64,000 bases of DNA. Origin: Amycolatopsis sp. GM8 (lineage in GTDB: Bacteria > Actinomycetota > Actinomycetes > Mycobacteriales > Pseudonocardiaceae). The first letter of the stretch is position 1; every line of letters starts with the position of its first letter. Position numbers and translations under genes: made by a program. Below, piece after piece: positions 51,408 to 60,252 of this stretch. The DNA is taken from NCBI RefSeq assembly GCF_021653975.1, contig NZ_JAJKFK010000003.1, positions 1-64,000 on the forward strand, in the 5' to 3' direction. The notes below the pieces were generated by a model, which saw only the letters and a program-made list of their open reading frames with translations, was not told the origin of the DNA and did not search any database.

Positions 51408-52835
51408 TCAGTCGTCGAAGTCGGTTGCCTGGTGTGGCCAGTCGACGGCGCTCAGCAGATAGTCGTGAGACTCCTGCACCACGTTTCGAATATTTTCGAG
51501 ATCGACACCGAGCAATTGACCGTCCCATTTGACCAGACGGCCATTGACCAGAACCGCGTCCACGCACCCGATATCCGCCCCCTGGACGACCGAGCACAGG
51601 ATGTTGTTGCGCGGGAAGAGCTGAGTCCTTCCGACATCGAGAAGGACGATATCGGCCTTCTTCCCCGGAGTCAGCGAACCCGCGACGGCACCCACACCGC
51701 AGTTGTCCGCCCCCTGCTGGGTGGCGGACAGGATGATTTCCCGCAGCGACGCCGACTGCGCGCCGTCCCGGTGCTCGTCCACGCGTTGCAACAGATACAG
51801 CGCCCGCATCTCACTGAACATGTCGATCCCGTACGTCATCGGGTTGTCGTTGCTGATCCCCGGGCGCAGACCCGACTCCACCCACTCGTTGTACGGAATC
51901 CGGCCGTAGCGGAACTGCGATTCGATTCGGGGGCAGACATTGACCTGCGAGCCGTTGCCGACGATCAGCTTCCGTTGTTCGGGAGACACGAAGTTGCCAT
52001 GGTTGATCGCCTCTCGCCCGTCGAAAGAGCCATCCTCGTACAGTTGCTCGAGAGGCTGGCGGCCGATTCCACTGTCGAACGAGAACCAGAGATCGAGTTC
52101 CTTCCGGACCGGTATGAGCTCGGTGAGATCGTCACTACCGGGCGCGTACAGGCGCATCGAGCACAACTGGTCGTCACTGGAGAAATACTGATCGCGCAAC
52201 CGGTACACGTCGGCCGGGAACGTCCCGGCCCACTTGCCGGACGTAGGACGCCCGACGGCGTGGACACCGCGCAGGCCGGCATCGAACAGGGCCGCCACGC
52301 CGGCGTCGGAATGTTCCGGGGAGCGGGCATTGTGCATGTTGTCGACGACAGTGGTGATGCCGCCGTTGAGGGCGTTCAGCAACGAGATGAGCGTCCCGGC
52401 GTAGATGTCCTCGGGCCGGCAGGCCGGGCCGAACAGCCGATGTGCCGCATACATGTAGCTGCGGCTCGACATGGGAGCCCCACCGACCGGGTCCTCGGTG
52501 GTCTGTGGCACGTTTTCCGGGATGATCCGCCCCAGTACGCCTTCCCAGCAGTGGATGTGCGGATCGCAGAACCCGGGCATCACGATGCGGTCCCGCGCGT
52601 CGATGACGGTGGCCGCTGGAGCGGAGATGGCTTCGCCGACCTCGGCGACGTGGTCACCGATGATCAGGACGTCGCCCACGGCGAAATCGCCCACCGCCGG
52701 GTCCATCGACAGGATGGTGCCGCCTTTGAGCAGGATCTGCTGATCGCCGTCCACGGCCGGACCGGACGAAGCATGCCGGTCGACGAGTGCCCGCAGGCGG
52801 CCGCTCATAGCTGAATCGTCGGAGCCACTACCCAT
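51408..52835 (-). CDS. Amidohydrolase, TrzN/AtzB/guanine-deaminase-like
   Basis: A 475-residue cyclic-amidohydrolase-superfamily enzyme. Metal motif HIH is in MPGFCDPHIHCWEG, a further His in REAINHGNFVSPEQ and Asp in GISNDNPMTYGIDMF; the end SLTPGKKADIVLLDVG is the usual composite domain. The His expected in the usual HxxE-type motif is replaced by a segment INHGNF, so the reaction could be deamination, dechlorination or ring opening. The ATG at 52835 was chosen on the AAGGAA site. First gene of the operon, opposite a LysR regulator. Confidence 0.85.
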   Translation of the reverse strand: MGSGSDDSAMSGRLRALVDRHASSGPAVDGDQQILLKGGTILSMDPAVGDFAVGDVLIIGDHVAEVGEAISAPAATVIDARDRIVMPGFCDPHIHCWEGVLGRIIPENVPQTTEDPVGGAPMSSRSYMYAAHRLFGPACRPEDIYAGTLISLLNALNGGITTVVDNMHNARSPEHSDAGVAALFDAGLRGVHAVGRPTSGKWAGTFPADVYRLRDQYFSSDDQLCSMRLYAPGSDDLTELIPVRKELDLWFSFDSGIGRQPLEQLYEDGSFDGREAINHGNFVSPEQRKLIVGNGSQVNVCPRIESQFRYGRIPYNEWVESGLRPGISNDNPMTYGIDMFSEMRALYLLQRVDEHRDGAQSASLREIILSATQQGADNCGVGAVAGSLTPGKKADIVLLDVGRTQLFPRNNILCSVVQGADIGCVDAVLVNGRLVKWDGQLLGVDLENIRNVVQESHDYLLSAVDWPHQATDFDD

Positions 52836-52966
52836 GAAGTTCGATTCCTTTCGCGCGACGCTGCATGATGAGGAATGAAGTTGAGTTTCGCCGCCACTCG
52901 AACCAGCAACCGAACTGAGGTTAGCACCATGCGCAGGCCGCCCCAAATGCCCATTCGCGATACCGG

Positions 52967-52985
52967 CTATTCCGCACAGGAATAG
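52967..52985. promoter_or_regulatory. LysR-type operator, perfect palindrome
   Basis: CTATTCCGCACAGGAATAG has perfect 7-base arms around GCACA and fits the T-N11-A LysR box. It lies between the divergent amidohydrolase operon (starts 52835) and the LysR gene (starts 53045), and just upstream of a TATAAT for the LysR gene. Confidence 0.7.
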
Positions 52986-52992
52986 ACAGTGG

Positions 52993-52998
52993 TATAAT
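52993..52998 (+). promoter_or_regulatory. Consensus -10 hexamer TATAAT before the LysR gene
   Basis: An exact TATAAT lies 46 bases before the LysR start codon. Its -35 would fall inside the palindrome at 52967-52985, so LysR binding should block its own promoter, the usual autoregulation. Confidence 0.6.
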
Positions 52999-53044
52999 TT
53001 CTCGAACCGAATCGGGTGAATACGGCCCGGAATGGAGCGGCGTC

Positions 53045-53941
53045 ATGGAGATCCGGCAGCTCCAGTATTTCGTCGCGATCGTCCGCGAGGGCGGCTTCAG
53101 TCAGGCGGCACGCAAACTGCACATCGGTCAGCCCGCCCTGAGCAAGCAGATTCGAGCGCTCGAACACGAACTGGGCGTCGAGCTTCTGGTGCGAGTCCCG
53201 GAAGGCATCCGCCCCACCGAGGCGGGCCAGCGCCTCGACGAGATGTCCCATTTCCTGCTGAACTATGTCGACGACATCGGGCCGGCTGTCCGCAAAGCCG
53301 CCTCCGAACTGCTCGGAACCGTCACGATCGGCCTCTCCCCGTCGCTCGTGCCCGCACTGGCCGAGTACCTGAGCGCGCGGTTCGCGGCCGAGCACCCCAA
53401 GCTCCGGATCGAGATCGTGGAAGCACTGCCGATGTTCCTGAGTGAATGGCTGGACCTGGGCCGGCTGGACGTCGGAATATTCACCCGCTCACCGCAGACC
53501 GGCGAAAAACCGCGCCTGAACGTCGTCGATATCGCATTGGATGAAATGCTGCTCGTCGCGGCCAAGGGTGCGCTGCCGAGCGACCTGGGCGATGCCGTCG
53601 AAGCGAATGACATCCGTTCTTTCCGGCTCGCGCTGACCCCTGGATTTCGTTATCTCGTGCAGCACCGGCTGGGCCTGGACGAGACCTCGCATTCGCTCGG
53701 ACTCGAGATCGACTCGATACACGCGATAAGGGATTTGGCCGTGCGAGGCGAGTATTTGTCGGTACTGCCGTTTACCTTCATCCGCGACGACCTGTCGGCC
53801 GGTCTGCTCGACGCCGTCGCCTTCACACCTCGGCTGAACCGGCACCTCGTCGCGGCTACCCGCGCCGGGCGCCGTCCCGCCGCCGCGGTCACCGCGATCG
53901 TCGACGTGGCCCGGGCCCGGCTCGCCGAGCTGGCACACTGA
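53045..53941 (+). CDS. LysR-family transcriptional regulator
   Basis: A 298-residue LysR regulator. The N-terminal helix-turn-helix is classical (MEIRQLQYFVAIVREGGFSQAARKLHIGQPALSKQIRALEHELGVELLVR). The co-inducer domain starts at about 90 (LGTVTIGLSPSLVPALAEYLSARFAAEHPKLRIEIVEA). It is divergent from the five-gene catabolic operon and most likely activates it. A perfect inverted repeat and consensus -10 precede it. Confidence 0.93.
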   Translation: MEIRQLQYFVAIVREGGFSQAARKLHIGQPALSKQIRALEHELGVELLVRVPEGIRPTEAGQRLDEMSHFLLNYVDDIGPAVRKAASELLGTVTIGLSPSLVPALAEYLSARFAAEHPKLRIEIVEALPMFLSEWLDLGRLDVGIFTRSPQTGEKPRLNVVDIALDEMLLVAAKGALPSDLGDAVEANDIRSFRLALTPGFRYLVQHRLGLDETSHSLGLEIDSIHAIRDLAVRGEYLSVLPFTFIRDDLSAGLLDAVAFTPRLNRHLVAATRAGRRPAAAVTAIVDVARARLAELAH

Positions 53942-54091
53942 CGACGGCCCGTCCTCGACAGACCGCTTTCGGGCCGGTAGCGTCGTCGCGGTCGCCGCCG
54001 CGCGCAATCTCCTCCACCGAATGAGCCATGCGCTGCCCTCCCGCGCTCTCGTCGCGGGCACCCGGCAAGCCGAATCAACGAGGAGACGGTC

Positions 54092-55696
54092 ATGGGACAC
54101 ACCTATTGGGAAATGGCACCGAAATCGACGGTGCCGACGACGAGCGGACCCGTTCGCGGCTTGGTCCTGGACGGCATGCACCGCTTCCTGGGCATCCCGT
54201 ACGCGGCAGCCCCCGTCGGCGCCCACCGGTGGCGTCCACCGGCTCCGCAGGAGGGCTGGCGGCTGCCGCGCGACGCGTTCGCCTATGGAAGTGTCTGCGC
54301 CCAGAACAACATTTCGTATCCAGGGTTCGGGTTCTCGAGCAATACCGAGGACTGCCTGTACCTCAACGTCTACGCTCCCGAAGGGGTCGATGCGGGTGCG
54401 AAACTTCCCGTCATGGTGTGGATCCCCGGCGGTGGGCTCTTCATCGGCGGAAGCAACGACCACGATCCGTCGGCCCTGGTCAAGGACGGCCGGGTGGTCT
54501 TCGTCTCGTTCAACTACCGGATCAACGTCTTCGGCTTCTTCTCCCACCCGGCCATCAATGCCGAGGACCACGAGATCGGCAACTACGGCATCATGGACCA
54601 GCAGGCGGCTCTGCGATGGGTCCGGGACAACATCGCCGGTTTCGGTGGAGACCCGGCCAATGTGACGATCTTCGGTCAGTCCGCGGGCGCCATCAGCGTG
54701 TGGTGTCATCTGATGTCGCCCGCCTCAGCGGGACTCTTCCACAAGGCGATCGTCCAAAGTGGAGGTGCTTCACCGCTGGTGGCGACGCGAGGGACCCGCG
54801 ACTTCGAGCAGACGGGACTCGACCTCGCCCGGGACGCCGGCGCGACTCGCCACACGAGCGAGGAACTGCGCGCGCTGCAGACCTCCGACCTGCTGGCGGC
54901 GAATCTGCTGCCCGAGGGCACCTTCGGCGCCGGCAAGTACGAGATCGGCCACACCGTCGATGGCAGTGTGCTCCCCGAACCGATGGCCGATCTGTTCACC
55001 AGTGGGAGGTTCCATCAGGTACCCGTGATCAACGGGACGACCAGAACGGAATTCCACTGGTTCCAGGGAATGCTCGAACTCAGCACGGGGCAACCCGTTC
55101 CGGCGGAGTCGTACGGCCCCATCTTGTCGCAGGCGCTCACCACCCTGCCCGACATGCTGCTCGGGCGCTCCGTCAGCCCGGATCGGTTCGAGGATGTGGC
55201 CAAGACCTACCGTCCGGAGGACTACGGTTCCGCGAGCGAAGCCATGTCCGCCGCGATCGGCGACTGCGGTGTCATCAGCCTGGGGAACCAGCGGGTCAAC
55301 CGGGTCCTTCGCCGGTTCGTCGAGGACGTCTACTCCTACGAGTTCGACGCCCCGCACACGGCGACCCCGTGGCCGCCGGTGTCCTTTCCCTACGGTTCGG
55401 CCCACACCAAGGATCTCCAATACCTGTTCCCCGGATTCCGGGGTGCGAGTGGAGCTCCCGTTCCCCTGGAGGGCGAGGATCTTCGACTGGCCTCGACCAT
55501 GGTCCACTACTGGTCCACGTTCGCGCGTCACGGAACCCCGAATTCGCCGGCGTCGCAGTACCCGGCCTGGAATCGCTATGACGCGGTGCGCGACAACGCG
55601 ATGCTGTTGACCGTCCCGGAATCCCGGGAGATCGAGAACTTCGGCGACCGGCACCACGCCACGTTCTGGGACGATGTCTCGGGTGCGGCCGGGTGA
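54092..55696 (+). CDS. Type B carboxylesterase
   Basis: A 534-residue carboxylesterase/cholinesterase-family enzyme. FLGIPYAAAPVGAHRWRPP and EDCLYLNVYAPEG are family signatures; the nucleophile Ser is in the elbow FGQSAGAIS and the oxyanion glycines in WIPGGGLFIGG. The catalytic His is probably in GSAHTKDLQYLF and the acid in an intermediate Glu/Asp. No signal peptide is present, so the enzyme is cytoplasmic. ATG at 54092 follows GAGGAG. It is monocistronic between the LysR gene and a convergent M19 peptidase. Confidence 0.93.
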   Translation: MGHTYWEMAPKSTVPTTSGPVRGLVLDGMHRFLGIPYAAAPVGAHRWRPPAPQEGWRLPRDAFAYGSVCAQNNISYPGFGFSSNTEDCLYLNVYAPEGVDAGAKLPVMVWIPGGGLFIGGSNDHDPSALVKDGRVVFVSFNYRINVFGFFSHPAINAEDHEIGNYGIMDQQAALRWVRDNIAGFGGDPANVTIFGQSAGAISVWCHLMSPASAGLFHKAIVQSGGASPLVATRGTRDFEQTGLDLARDAGATRHTSEELRALQTSDLLAANLLPEGTFGAGKYEIGHTVDGSVLPEPMADLFTSGRFHQVPVINGTTRTEFHWFQGMLELSTGQPVPAESYGPILSQALTTLPDMLLGRSVSPDRFEDVAKTYRPEDYGSASEAMSAAIGDCGVISLGNQRVNRVLRRFVEDVYSYEFDAPHTATPWPPVSFPYGSAHTKDLQYLFPGFRGASGAPVPLEGEDLRLASTMVHYWSTFARHGTPNSPASQYPAWNRYDAVRDNAMLLTVPESREIENFGDRHHATFWDDVSGAAG

Positions 55697-55709
55697 GTCG
55701 CGCAGTCGA

Positions 55710-56693
55710 TCAGTGCCACACGTTCTGGGCCACGCGAAGGAAGTTCTCACCGAGGATCCCCCGGATGGCTTCGGGCGGATACTCGCGATCCACCAATGCG
55801 GCGGCGATGGCCGGCAGTCGCTCGGGCTCGATGAACTCGATGCGATCCCATCGCGCGTAGCTCGCCGGGAACAAGTCGGGGTTCCGGGCCAGCTCCTCGT
55901 TGAGATCATCGGCATCGAAACAGAAGTCGAGGCCGAGTCCCACATGCTCCCAGCCGACGAGATCGACGGCGTGATCGAGGTGGCGCATGAGCGCTTCGGT
56001 GCTCGCATCGTTCGCGCCCAGGAAGACCCCAACGCCGTTGATCCCGATGACGCCACCGGTCTCGGCGCAGGCCTTGATCTGGTCGTCCCACACATTGCGC
56101 TGGTCGTCATGGACCGCCCGCGTCGCGGAATGGGAAAGCACCACGGGCGCCGTCGAGGCGGCGAAGATGTCCATCGACGTGCGATAGGAACAGTGAGTCG
56201 CGTCGACCACCATGCCCACCCGGTTCATCTCCGCCACGACTTCCCGGCCGAATTCCGTCAGACCACCGTCAGGGTCGTCGTAACAGCCCGAACCAGCGGC
56301 ATTTCGCTGGTTGTAGGTGAGCAGCATGGTGCGGACGCCGAGGTCGTAGTAGGTCTGCACGGTGTCGACGCGGCCACCCAGCGGACGCGTGTCCTCCAGG
56401 TCGAACGCGACCGCGAGACGCCCGGTCGCCTGCGCCGTCAGCACATCTTCGGCCGAGTTGACCATGAGGTACCGATCAGGGTTCGTGAGCACGTGCCGGC
56501 GGAACGCGGACAGCACTCGGATCGTGTCGGCGATATCGTGCGGCGCGTAACCGACGTTCACCGACACGAATGACGCCCCCGCCTCGGCGTAACGCCACAG
56601 CTCGTCGACGTCGGTGTCCGGGTCCAGCGGAAGGCAGCAATGCTGTTCCCACACCAGCATCTCGGTCTGCTGGGTATCGAGTTCAACGCTCAT
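55710..56693 (-). CDS. Membrane dipeptidase-family (M19) protein
   Basis: A 327-residue M19/renal-dipeptidase-like TIM-barrel protein. Seen: VVDATHCSYRTSMDIFAASTAPVVLSHS, GVIGINGVGVFLG, HVGLGLDFCFD and the terminal GILGENFLRVAQNVW. The first metal motif His-x-Asp (as in DGHNDL) is replaced by EQHCCLPLD, with Cys at the Asp position, so zinc ligation differs from the classical family. No signal peptide or lipobox is present despite the family name. Likely a hydrolase of dipeptides or related amides. It ends 13 bases from the convergent carboxylesterase. Confidence 0.85.
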   Translation of the reverse strand: MSVELDTQQTEMLVWEQHCCLPLDPDTDVDELWRYAEAGASFVSVNVGYAPHDIADTIRVLSAFRRHVLTNPDRYLMVNSAEDVLTAQATGRLAVAFDLEDTRPLGGRVDTVQTYYDLGVRTMLLTYNQRNAAGSGCYDDPDGGLTEFGREVVAEMNRVGMVVDATHCSYRTSMDIFAASTAPVVLSHSATRAVHDDQRNVWDDQIKACAETGGVIGINGVGVFLGANDASTEALMRHLDHAVDLVGWEHVGLGLDFCFDADDLNEELARNPDLFPASYARWDRIEFIEPERLPAIAAALVDREYPPEAIRGILGENFLRVAQNVWH

Positions 56694-56850
56694 CGTCGCG
56701 TGCTCCTACTCTCGGCGAGAAGACGGTATCCAACGGCACGACCGGGCTGCGAGCATCAACCGTCGAACGAACGCCACACCCGTCGCGACGATAGTCGCTT
56801 GCGGCCATACACCCAGGCGACCGCATCGGGAAGTCGCTTCGGCGTCCCCA

Positions 56851-58071
56851 TCAAAGCTCGGCCATCGCGGACATCGGGGCTTCGATCGCGTCGGCGACGA
56901 AACGGAGGAAACCGCCGGCGGTGCCGCCGTCACAGACACGGTGGTCGAACACCAGCGACAGCTGCACGATCCGGCGCGGCACGATCTCACCGGCCACCAC
57001 CCACGGACGCGGGATGATCCGGCCCATGCCGAGGATCGCGACCTCCGGATGGTTGATGATCGCCGCGCTGCCATCGACCCCGAGCACGCCATAGTTGTTG
57101 AGCGTGAACGAACCCGAGCTCAGCTCGGAGGCGCTCGCGGTGGCTTCGCGGGCGGCGGTCGTCAGACGCCGGATCTCGGCGTCGAGCCCGCGCATGCCGA
57201 GCCGGTGCGCGTCCCGCACAGCCGGGACGACGAGACCCCGATCAGTCTGCGCGGCGATGCCCAGATTGACACCGTCGAACTGGGTGATCTCGGCGCGCTC
57301 GGTGTCCACACGGGAATTCAGCTCCGGGAACCGGGCCAGCCCCGCCACCACGAAACGCGCCACCATCGCGAGGATTCCCGGCGCGGCATCGTTGAGCTGC
57401 TCGCGCAGTTCGAGCAGCGCCGTGGCATCGACATCCACCCATGTGGTCGCCTCGGGGATCTCCGAACGGCTGCGGGTCAGGGTGTCGGAGACCGCCTTGC
57501 GCAGGCCCGTCAACGGAACGCGGGTACGGATCGGCAGGCCGGTGCGGCGATCCGTACCGGCCGGTTCCGGGGACTCGGTCGCGGCCTCGACATCCCGGCG
57601 CGTGATCAGGCCATGCGCGCCCGTCCCGGTCAGTGTCTCGAGATCGACGCCCTGGCGCTGGGCCAATTGCCGCACGATGGGCGACTGCACCGCGGGCCGG
57701 TCCCCTTCGCGCGCCGCAGACCGTTGGGCCGCTCCACGGCGTCGGCGCCGGGAAGGAGCGTCCGCCGAGGTGCCGTAGCCGATCAGGACGTTGCCGGACC
57801 CGGCACGTTCCTCCTCGACATAGGCCGCCGGGGCGGTTTCGATCGAGATCAGGGGCTCCCCGACATTGAGGGTGCTGCCCTCGTCGCCGTGCAGCCGGGT
57901 CACGACACCGCCGAACGGAGACGGCACCTCGACCGCGGCCTTGGCGGTCTCGACCTCCGCGACCGGCGCGTCCACGTTCACCACATCGCCGACTTTCACC
58001 AGCCAGCGCAACAAGTTCGCTTCCGTCAGTCCCTCGCCCAGGTCCGGCAAGGTGAAAACCTGCGCGCTCAC
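56851..58071 (-). CDS. bkdC: Branched-chain 2-oxoacid dehydrogenase E2, dihydrolipoyl acyltransferase
   Basis: A 406-residue E2 subunit that transfers the acyl group from lipoyl to CoA. One lipoyl domain (residues 1-80, Lys44 in VETAKAAVEVPSP), an arginine-rich linker (about 105-125), the peripheral-subunit-binding domain (SPIVRQLAQRQGVDLETLTGTGAHGLITRRDVE) and the catalytic domain with the DHRVCDGG motif. GTG at 58071 overlaps the E1-beta stop as GTGA. Downstream partner E3 (lipoamide dehydrogenase) is not in the window. The single lipoyl domain is usual for actinobacterial Bkd. Confidence 0.92.
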   Translation of the reverse strand: MSAQVFTLPDLGEGLTEANLLRWLVKVGDVVNVDAPVAEVETAKAAVEVPSPFGGVVTRLHGDEGSTLNVGEPLISIETAPAAYVEEERAGSGNVLIGYGTSADAPSRRRRRGAAQRSAAREGDRPAVQSPIVRQLAQRQGVDLETLTGTGAHGLITRRDVEAATESPEPAGTDRRTGLPIRTRVPLTGLRKAVSDTLTRSRSEIPEATTWVDVDATALLELREQLNDAAPGILAMVARFVVAGLARFPELNSRVDTERAEITQFDGVNLGIAAQTDRGLVVPAVRDAHRLGMRGLDAEIRRLTTAAREATASASELSSGSFTLNNYGVLGVDGSAAIINHPEVAILGMGRIIPRPWVVAGEIVPRRIVQLSLVFDHRVCDGGTAGGFLRFVADAIEAPMSAMAEL

Positions 58072-59057
58072 GCGACGTCTCCCCACTGCAGCGTGTCGAC
58101 CGCGTCGAGAATCCGGTCCACGCCCGGCAGGAAATGCTTCTCGAGTTTCGGCGGCGGATAGGGCACGTCGAACCCGGTCACCCGCCGCACCGGCGCCTCG
58201 AGGTGGTGGAAGCAGCGCTCCCCCACACGCGCCGCGATTTCCGACGCGACCGAGGCGAAACCGGGTGCTTCGGCGACCACGACCGCGCGGCCGGTCCGGC
58301 GCACCGCGGCGCACACGGTCTCGTCGTCGAACGGCACGATCGACCGCAGGTCGATCACTCCCAGGTCGCGGCCCTCGGTTTTCGCCTGCTCGGCCGCGGC
58401 GAGCGCCACGGCGACCGACGGGCCGTAGGCGATCAGCGTCGCGTCCCGGCCCTCCCGGGCGACGGCCGCGCGACCGATCGGCGGTACACCGGCGGCGACA
58501 TCGACCTCCTCCTTGGCGAAGTAGTGCTTCTTCGGCTCCAGGAACACCACCGGGTCCGGGCTTTCGATCGCCGCGCGGAGAAGCCCGTAGGCGTCCGCGT
58601 TCGTGGCCGGCGTGACCACGGTCAACCCCGGCGTGTGGGCGTAGTAGGCCTCCGAGGAGTCACAATGGTGCTCCACACCGCCGATCCCGCCGGCGTAGGG
58701 GATCCGGATGACCATCGGCAGCCGGATCCGGCCACGGGTGCGGTTGCCCAGCTTCGCGACATGGCTGGTGATCTGCTCGAACGCCGGGTAGGCGAACGCG
58801 TCGAACTGCATCTCCACCACCGGGCGCATCCCGTTCATCGCCATCCCGACCGCCATGCCCACGATCCCGGACTCGGCCAGCGGTGTGTCGAAGCAGCGGC
58901 CCTCGCCGAAGTCGCGGTGCAGCCCGTCGGTCACCCGGAACACCCCGCCCAGCGGGCCGACGTCCTCACCGAACACCACCACCGACTCGTCCGCCGTCAT
59001 GGCGTCCCGGAGCGCGGTGTTGATCGCCTGCGCCATCGTCATCTTGGGCACGGACAT
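58068..59057 (-). CDS. bkdB: Branched-chain 2-oxoacid dehydrogenase E1 beta
   Basis: A 329-residue transketolase-like beta subunit. MTMAQAINTALRDAMTADESVVVFGEDVG, FDTPLAESGIVGMAVGMAMNGMRPVVEMQF, SSEAYYAHTPGLTVVTPA and the C-terminal VRRVTGFDVPYPP are all typical. The GIGGVEHHCDSSEAYYAH segment is the branched-chain style. ATG at 59057 shares a base with the E1-alpha stop. Works as an alpha2-beta2 heterotetramer with the next entry. Confidence 0.93.
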   Translation of the reverse strand: MSVPKMTMAQAINTALRDAMTADESVVVFGEDVGPLGGVFRVTDGLHRDFGEGRCFDTPLAESGIVGMAVGMAMNGMRPVVEMQFDAFAYPAFEQITSHVAKLGNRTRGRIRLPMVIRIPYAGGIGGVEHHCDSSEAYYAHTPGLTVVTPATNADAYGLLRAAIESPDPVVFLEPKKHYFAKEEVDVAAGVPPIGRAAVAREGRDATLIAYGPSVAVALAAAEQAKTEGRDLGVIDLRSIVPFDDETVCAAVRRTGRAVVVAEAPGFASVASEIAARVGERCFHHLEAPVRRVTGFDVPYPPPKLEKHFLPGVDRILDAVDTLQWGDVA

Positions 59058-60133
59058 CAGGCCTCCTCGAATTCGAGCTCGGCACGGAGCGCTTCGCGCT
59101 GCTCGGCCAGCTGCGAGGTGGGCACCGAGAGGACGTGCGCGAACAGCTCGTCCGGGTCGACCGCCGCCTCTTCGCCCAGCCGCGCCCGGACGCCGGCGGC
59201 CATGTCCTCCGCGGCGGCGGTGATCTCCTGCTCGCCTGCCCCGTCGAGCACACCCGCCTCGGTCAGGTACGTCCGCACCCGAACGAGCGGATCACGTTGT
59301 ACCCACCCCGCGACCTCGTCTTCCGTGCGGTAGCGGCTGGCGTCGTCGGCGTTGGTGTGGGCCTCCATGCGGTAGGTGTCCGCCTCGACCAGCGTCGGGC
59401 CCTCCCCCGCGCGGGCCCGCGCCACCGCGTCACCGAGCACGCGCTGCAGCGCCACCAGGTCGTTGCCGTCAACGCGAATCCCCGGCATTCCGTAGCCGAT
59501 CGCCTTGGCCGCAAGGGAAGGCGCCACCGACTGGCGGGCCAGCGGCACCGAGATCGCGTACTTGTTGTTCTGCACGAAGAAAACCACGGGCGCGCGGAAG
59601 ACCGCGGCGAAGTTGCAGGCCTCGTGGAAATCGCCCTCGCTGGTCGCGCCGTCGCCACAGAGCGCCATCACGACGGTGTCCTCGCCTTTGAGCCGGGCCG
59701 CGTGGCCGACGCCGACCGCGTGCGGGAGCTGGGTGGCCAGCGGGGTGGCCTGGGGCGCGACCTTGTGGGCGACCGGGTCGTACCCGCAATGCCAGTCGCC
59801 GCGCAGCATGGTCAGCACCTCGACCGGATCCACCCCGCGCGCCGCGATCGCGGCGGTGTCGCGGTAGGTCGGGAAGAGCCAGTCGTGCTCGCCGAGCACC
59901 GACGCGCAGGCCACCTGGCACGCTTCCTGCCCGCGCGAGGACGGGTACACCGCCAGCCTGCCCTGGCGGACCAGCGCCCCGGCCTGCTCGTTCAGCCGGC
60001 GCGCGAACACCAGGCGCCGGTACCCCTCGCTCAGAGCCGCGGTATCGGGCTTCTTCGCGCCACGGACCAGCGCACCGGACTCGTCGAGTACCCGGGTCAC
60101 GGTGATAGCCGCCTCGAACGGGTCGGCACCCAT
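59057..60133 (-). CDS. bkdA: Branched-chain 2-oxoacid dehydrogenase E1 alpha
   Basis: A 358-residue thiamine-diphosphate-dependent alpha subunit. The TPP motif is GDGATSEGDFHEACNFAAVFRAPVVFFVQNN; EADTYRMEAHTNADDASRYR carries the phosphorylation-loop-like segment. ATG at 60133 was chosen because GGAGG precedes it by five bases; the GTG at 60157 would need leaderless initiation. The three genes E1-alpha, E1-beta, E2 overlap and form one operon, divergent from the Lrp-type regulator. Products are branched-chain acyl-CoAs for degradation or as fatty-acid and polyketide primers. Confidence 0.92.
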   Translation of the reverse strand: MGADPFEAAITVTRVLDESGALVRGAKKPDTAALSEGYRRLVFARRLNEQAGALVRQGRLAVYPSSRGQEACQVACASVLGEHDWLFPTYRDTAAIAARGVDPVEVLTMLRGDWHCGYDPVAHKVAPQATPLATQLPHAVGVGHAARLKGEDTVVMALCGDGATSEGDFHEACNFAAVFRAPVVFFVQNNKYAISVPLARQSVAPSLAAKAIGYGMPGIRVDGNDLVALQRVLGDAVARARAGEGPTLVEADTYRMEAHTNADDASRYRTEDEVAGWVQRDPLVRVRTYLTEAGVLDGAGEQEITAAAEDMAAGVRARLGEEAAVDPDELFAHVLSVPTSQLAEQREALRAELEFEEA

Positions 60134-60172
60134 CTGCACCTCCACGGACAGGGTCACTAGGCCCGAATGCTG

Positions 60173-60203
60173 CCAAGAACGCTGACCAATCAGCTATCGT
60201 TGG
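60173..60203. promoter_or_regulatory. Dyad between bkdA and bkdR, candidate operator
   Basis: GCTGA-CCAA-TCAGC (60181-60194) is a perfect 5-base inverted repeat, flanked by an outer CCAA (60173-60176) and TTGG (60200-60203). It is in the middle of the divergent region between the bkd operon and the Lrp/AsnC gene and is the obvious candidate for BkdR binding. Confidence 0.55.
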
Positions 60204-60252
60204 AATGAATTGCGAGATTTCTGGCTCTCATTCGACCCATGGAGCAAGCCGA

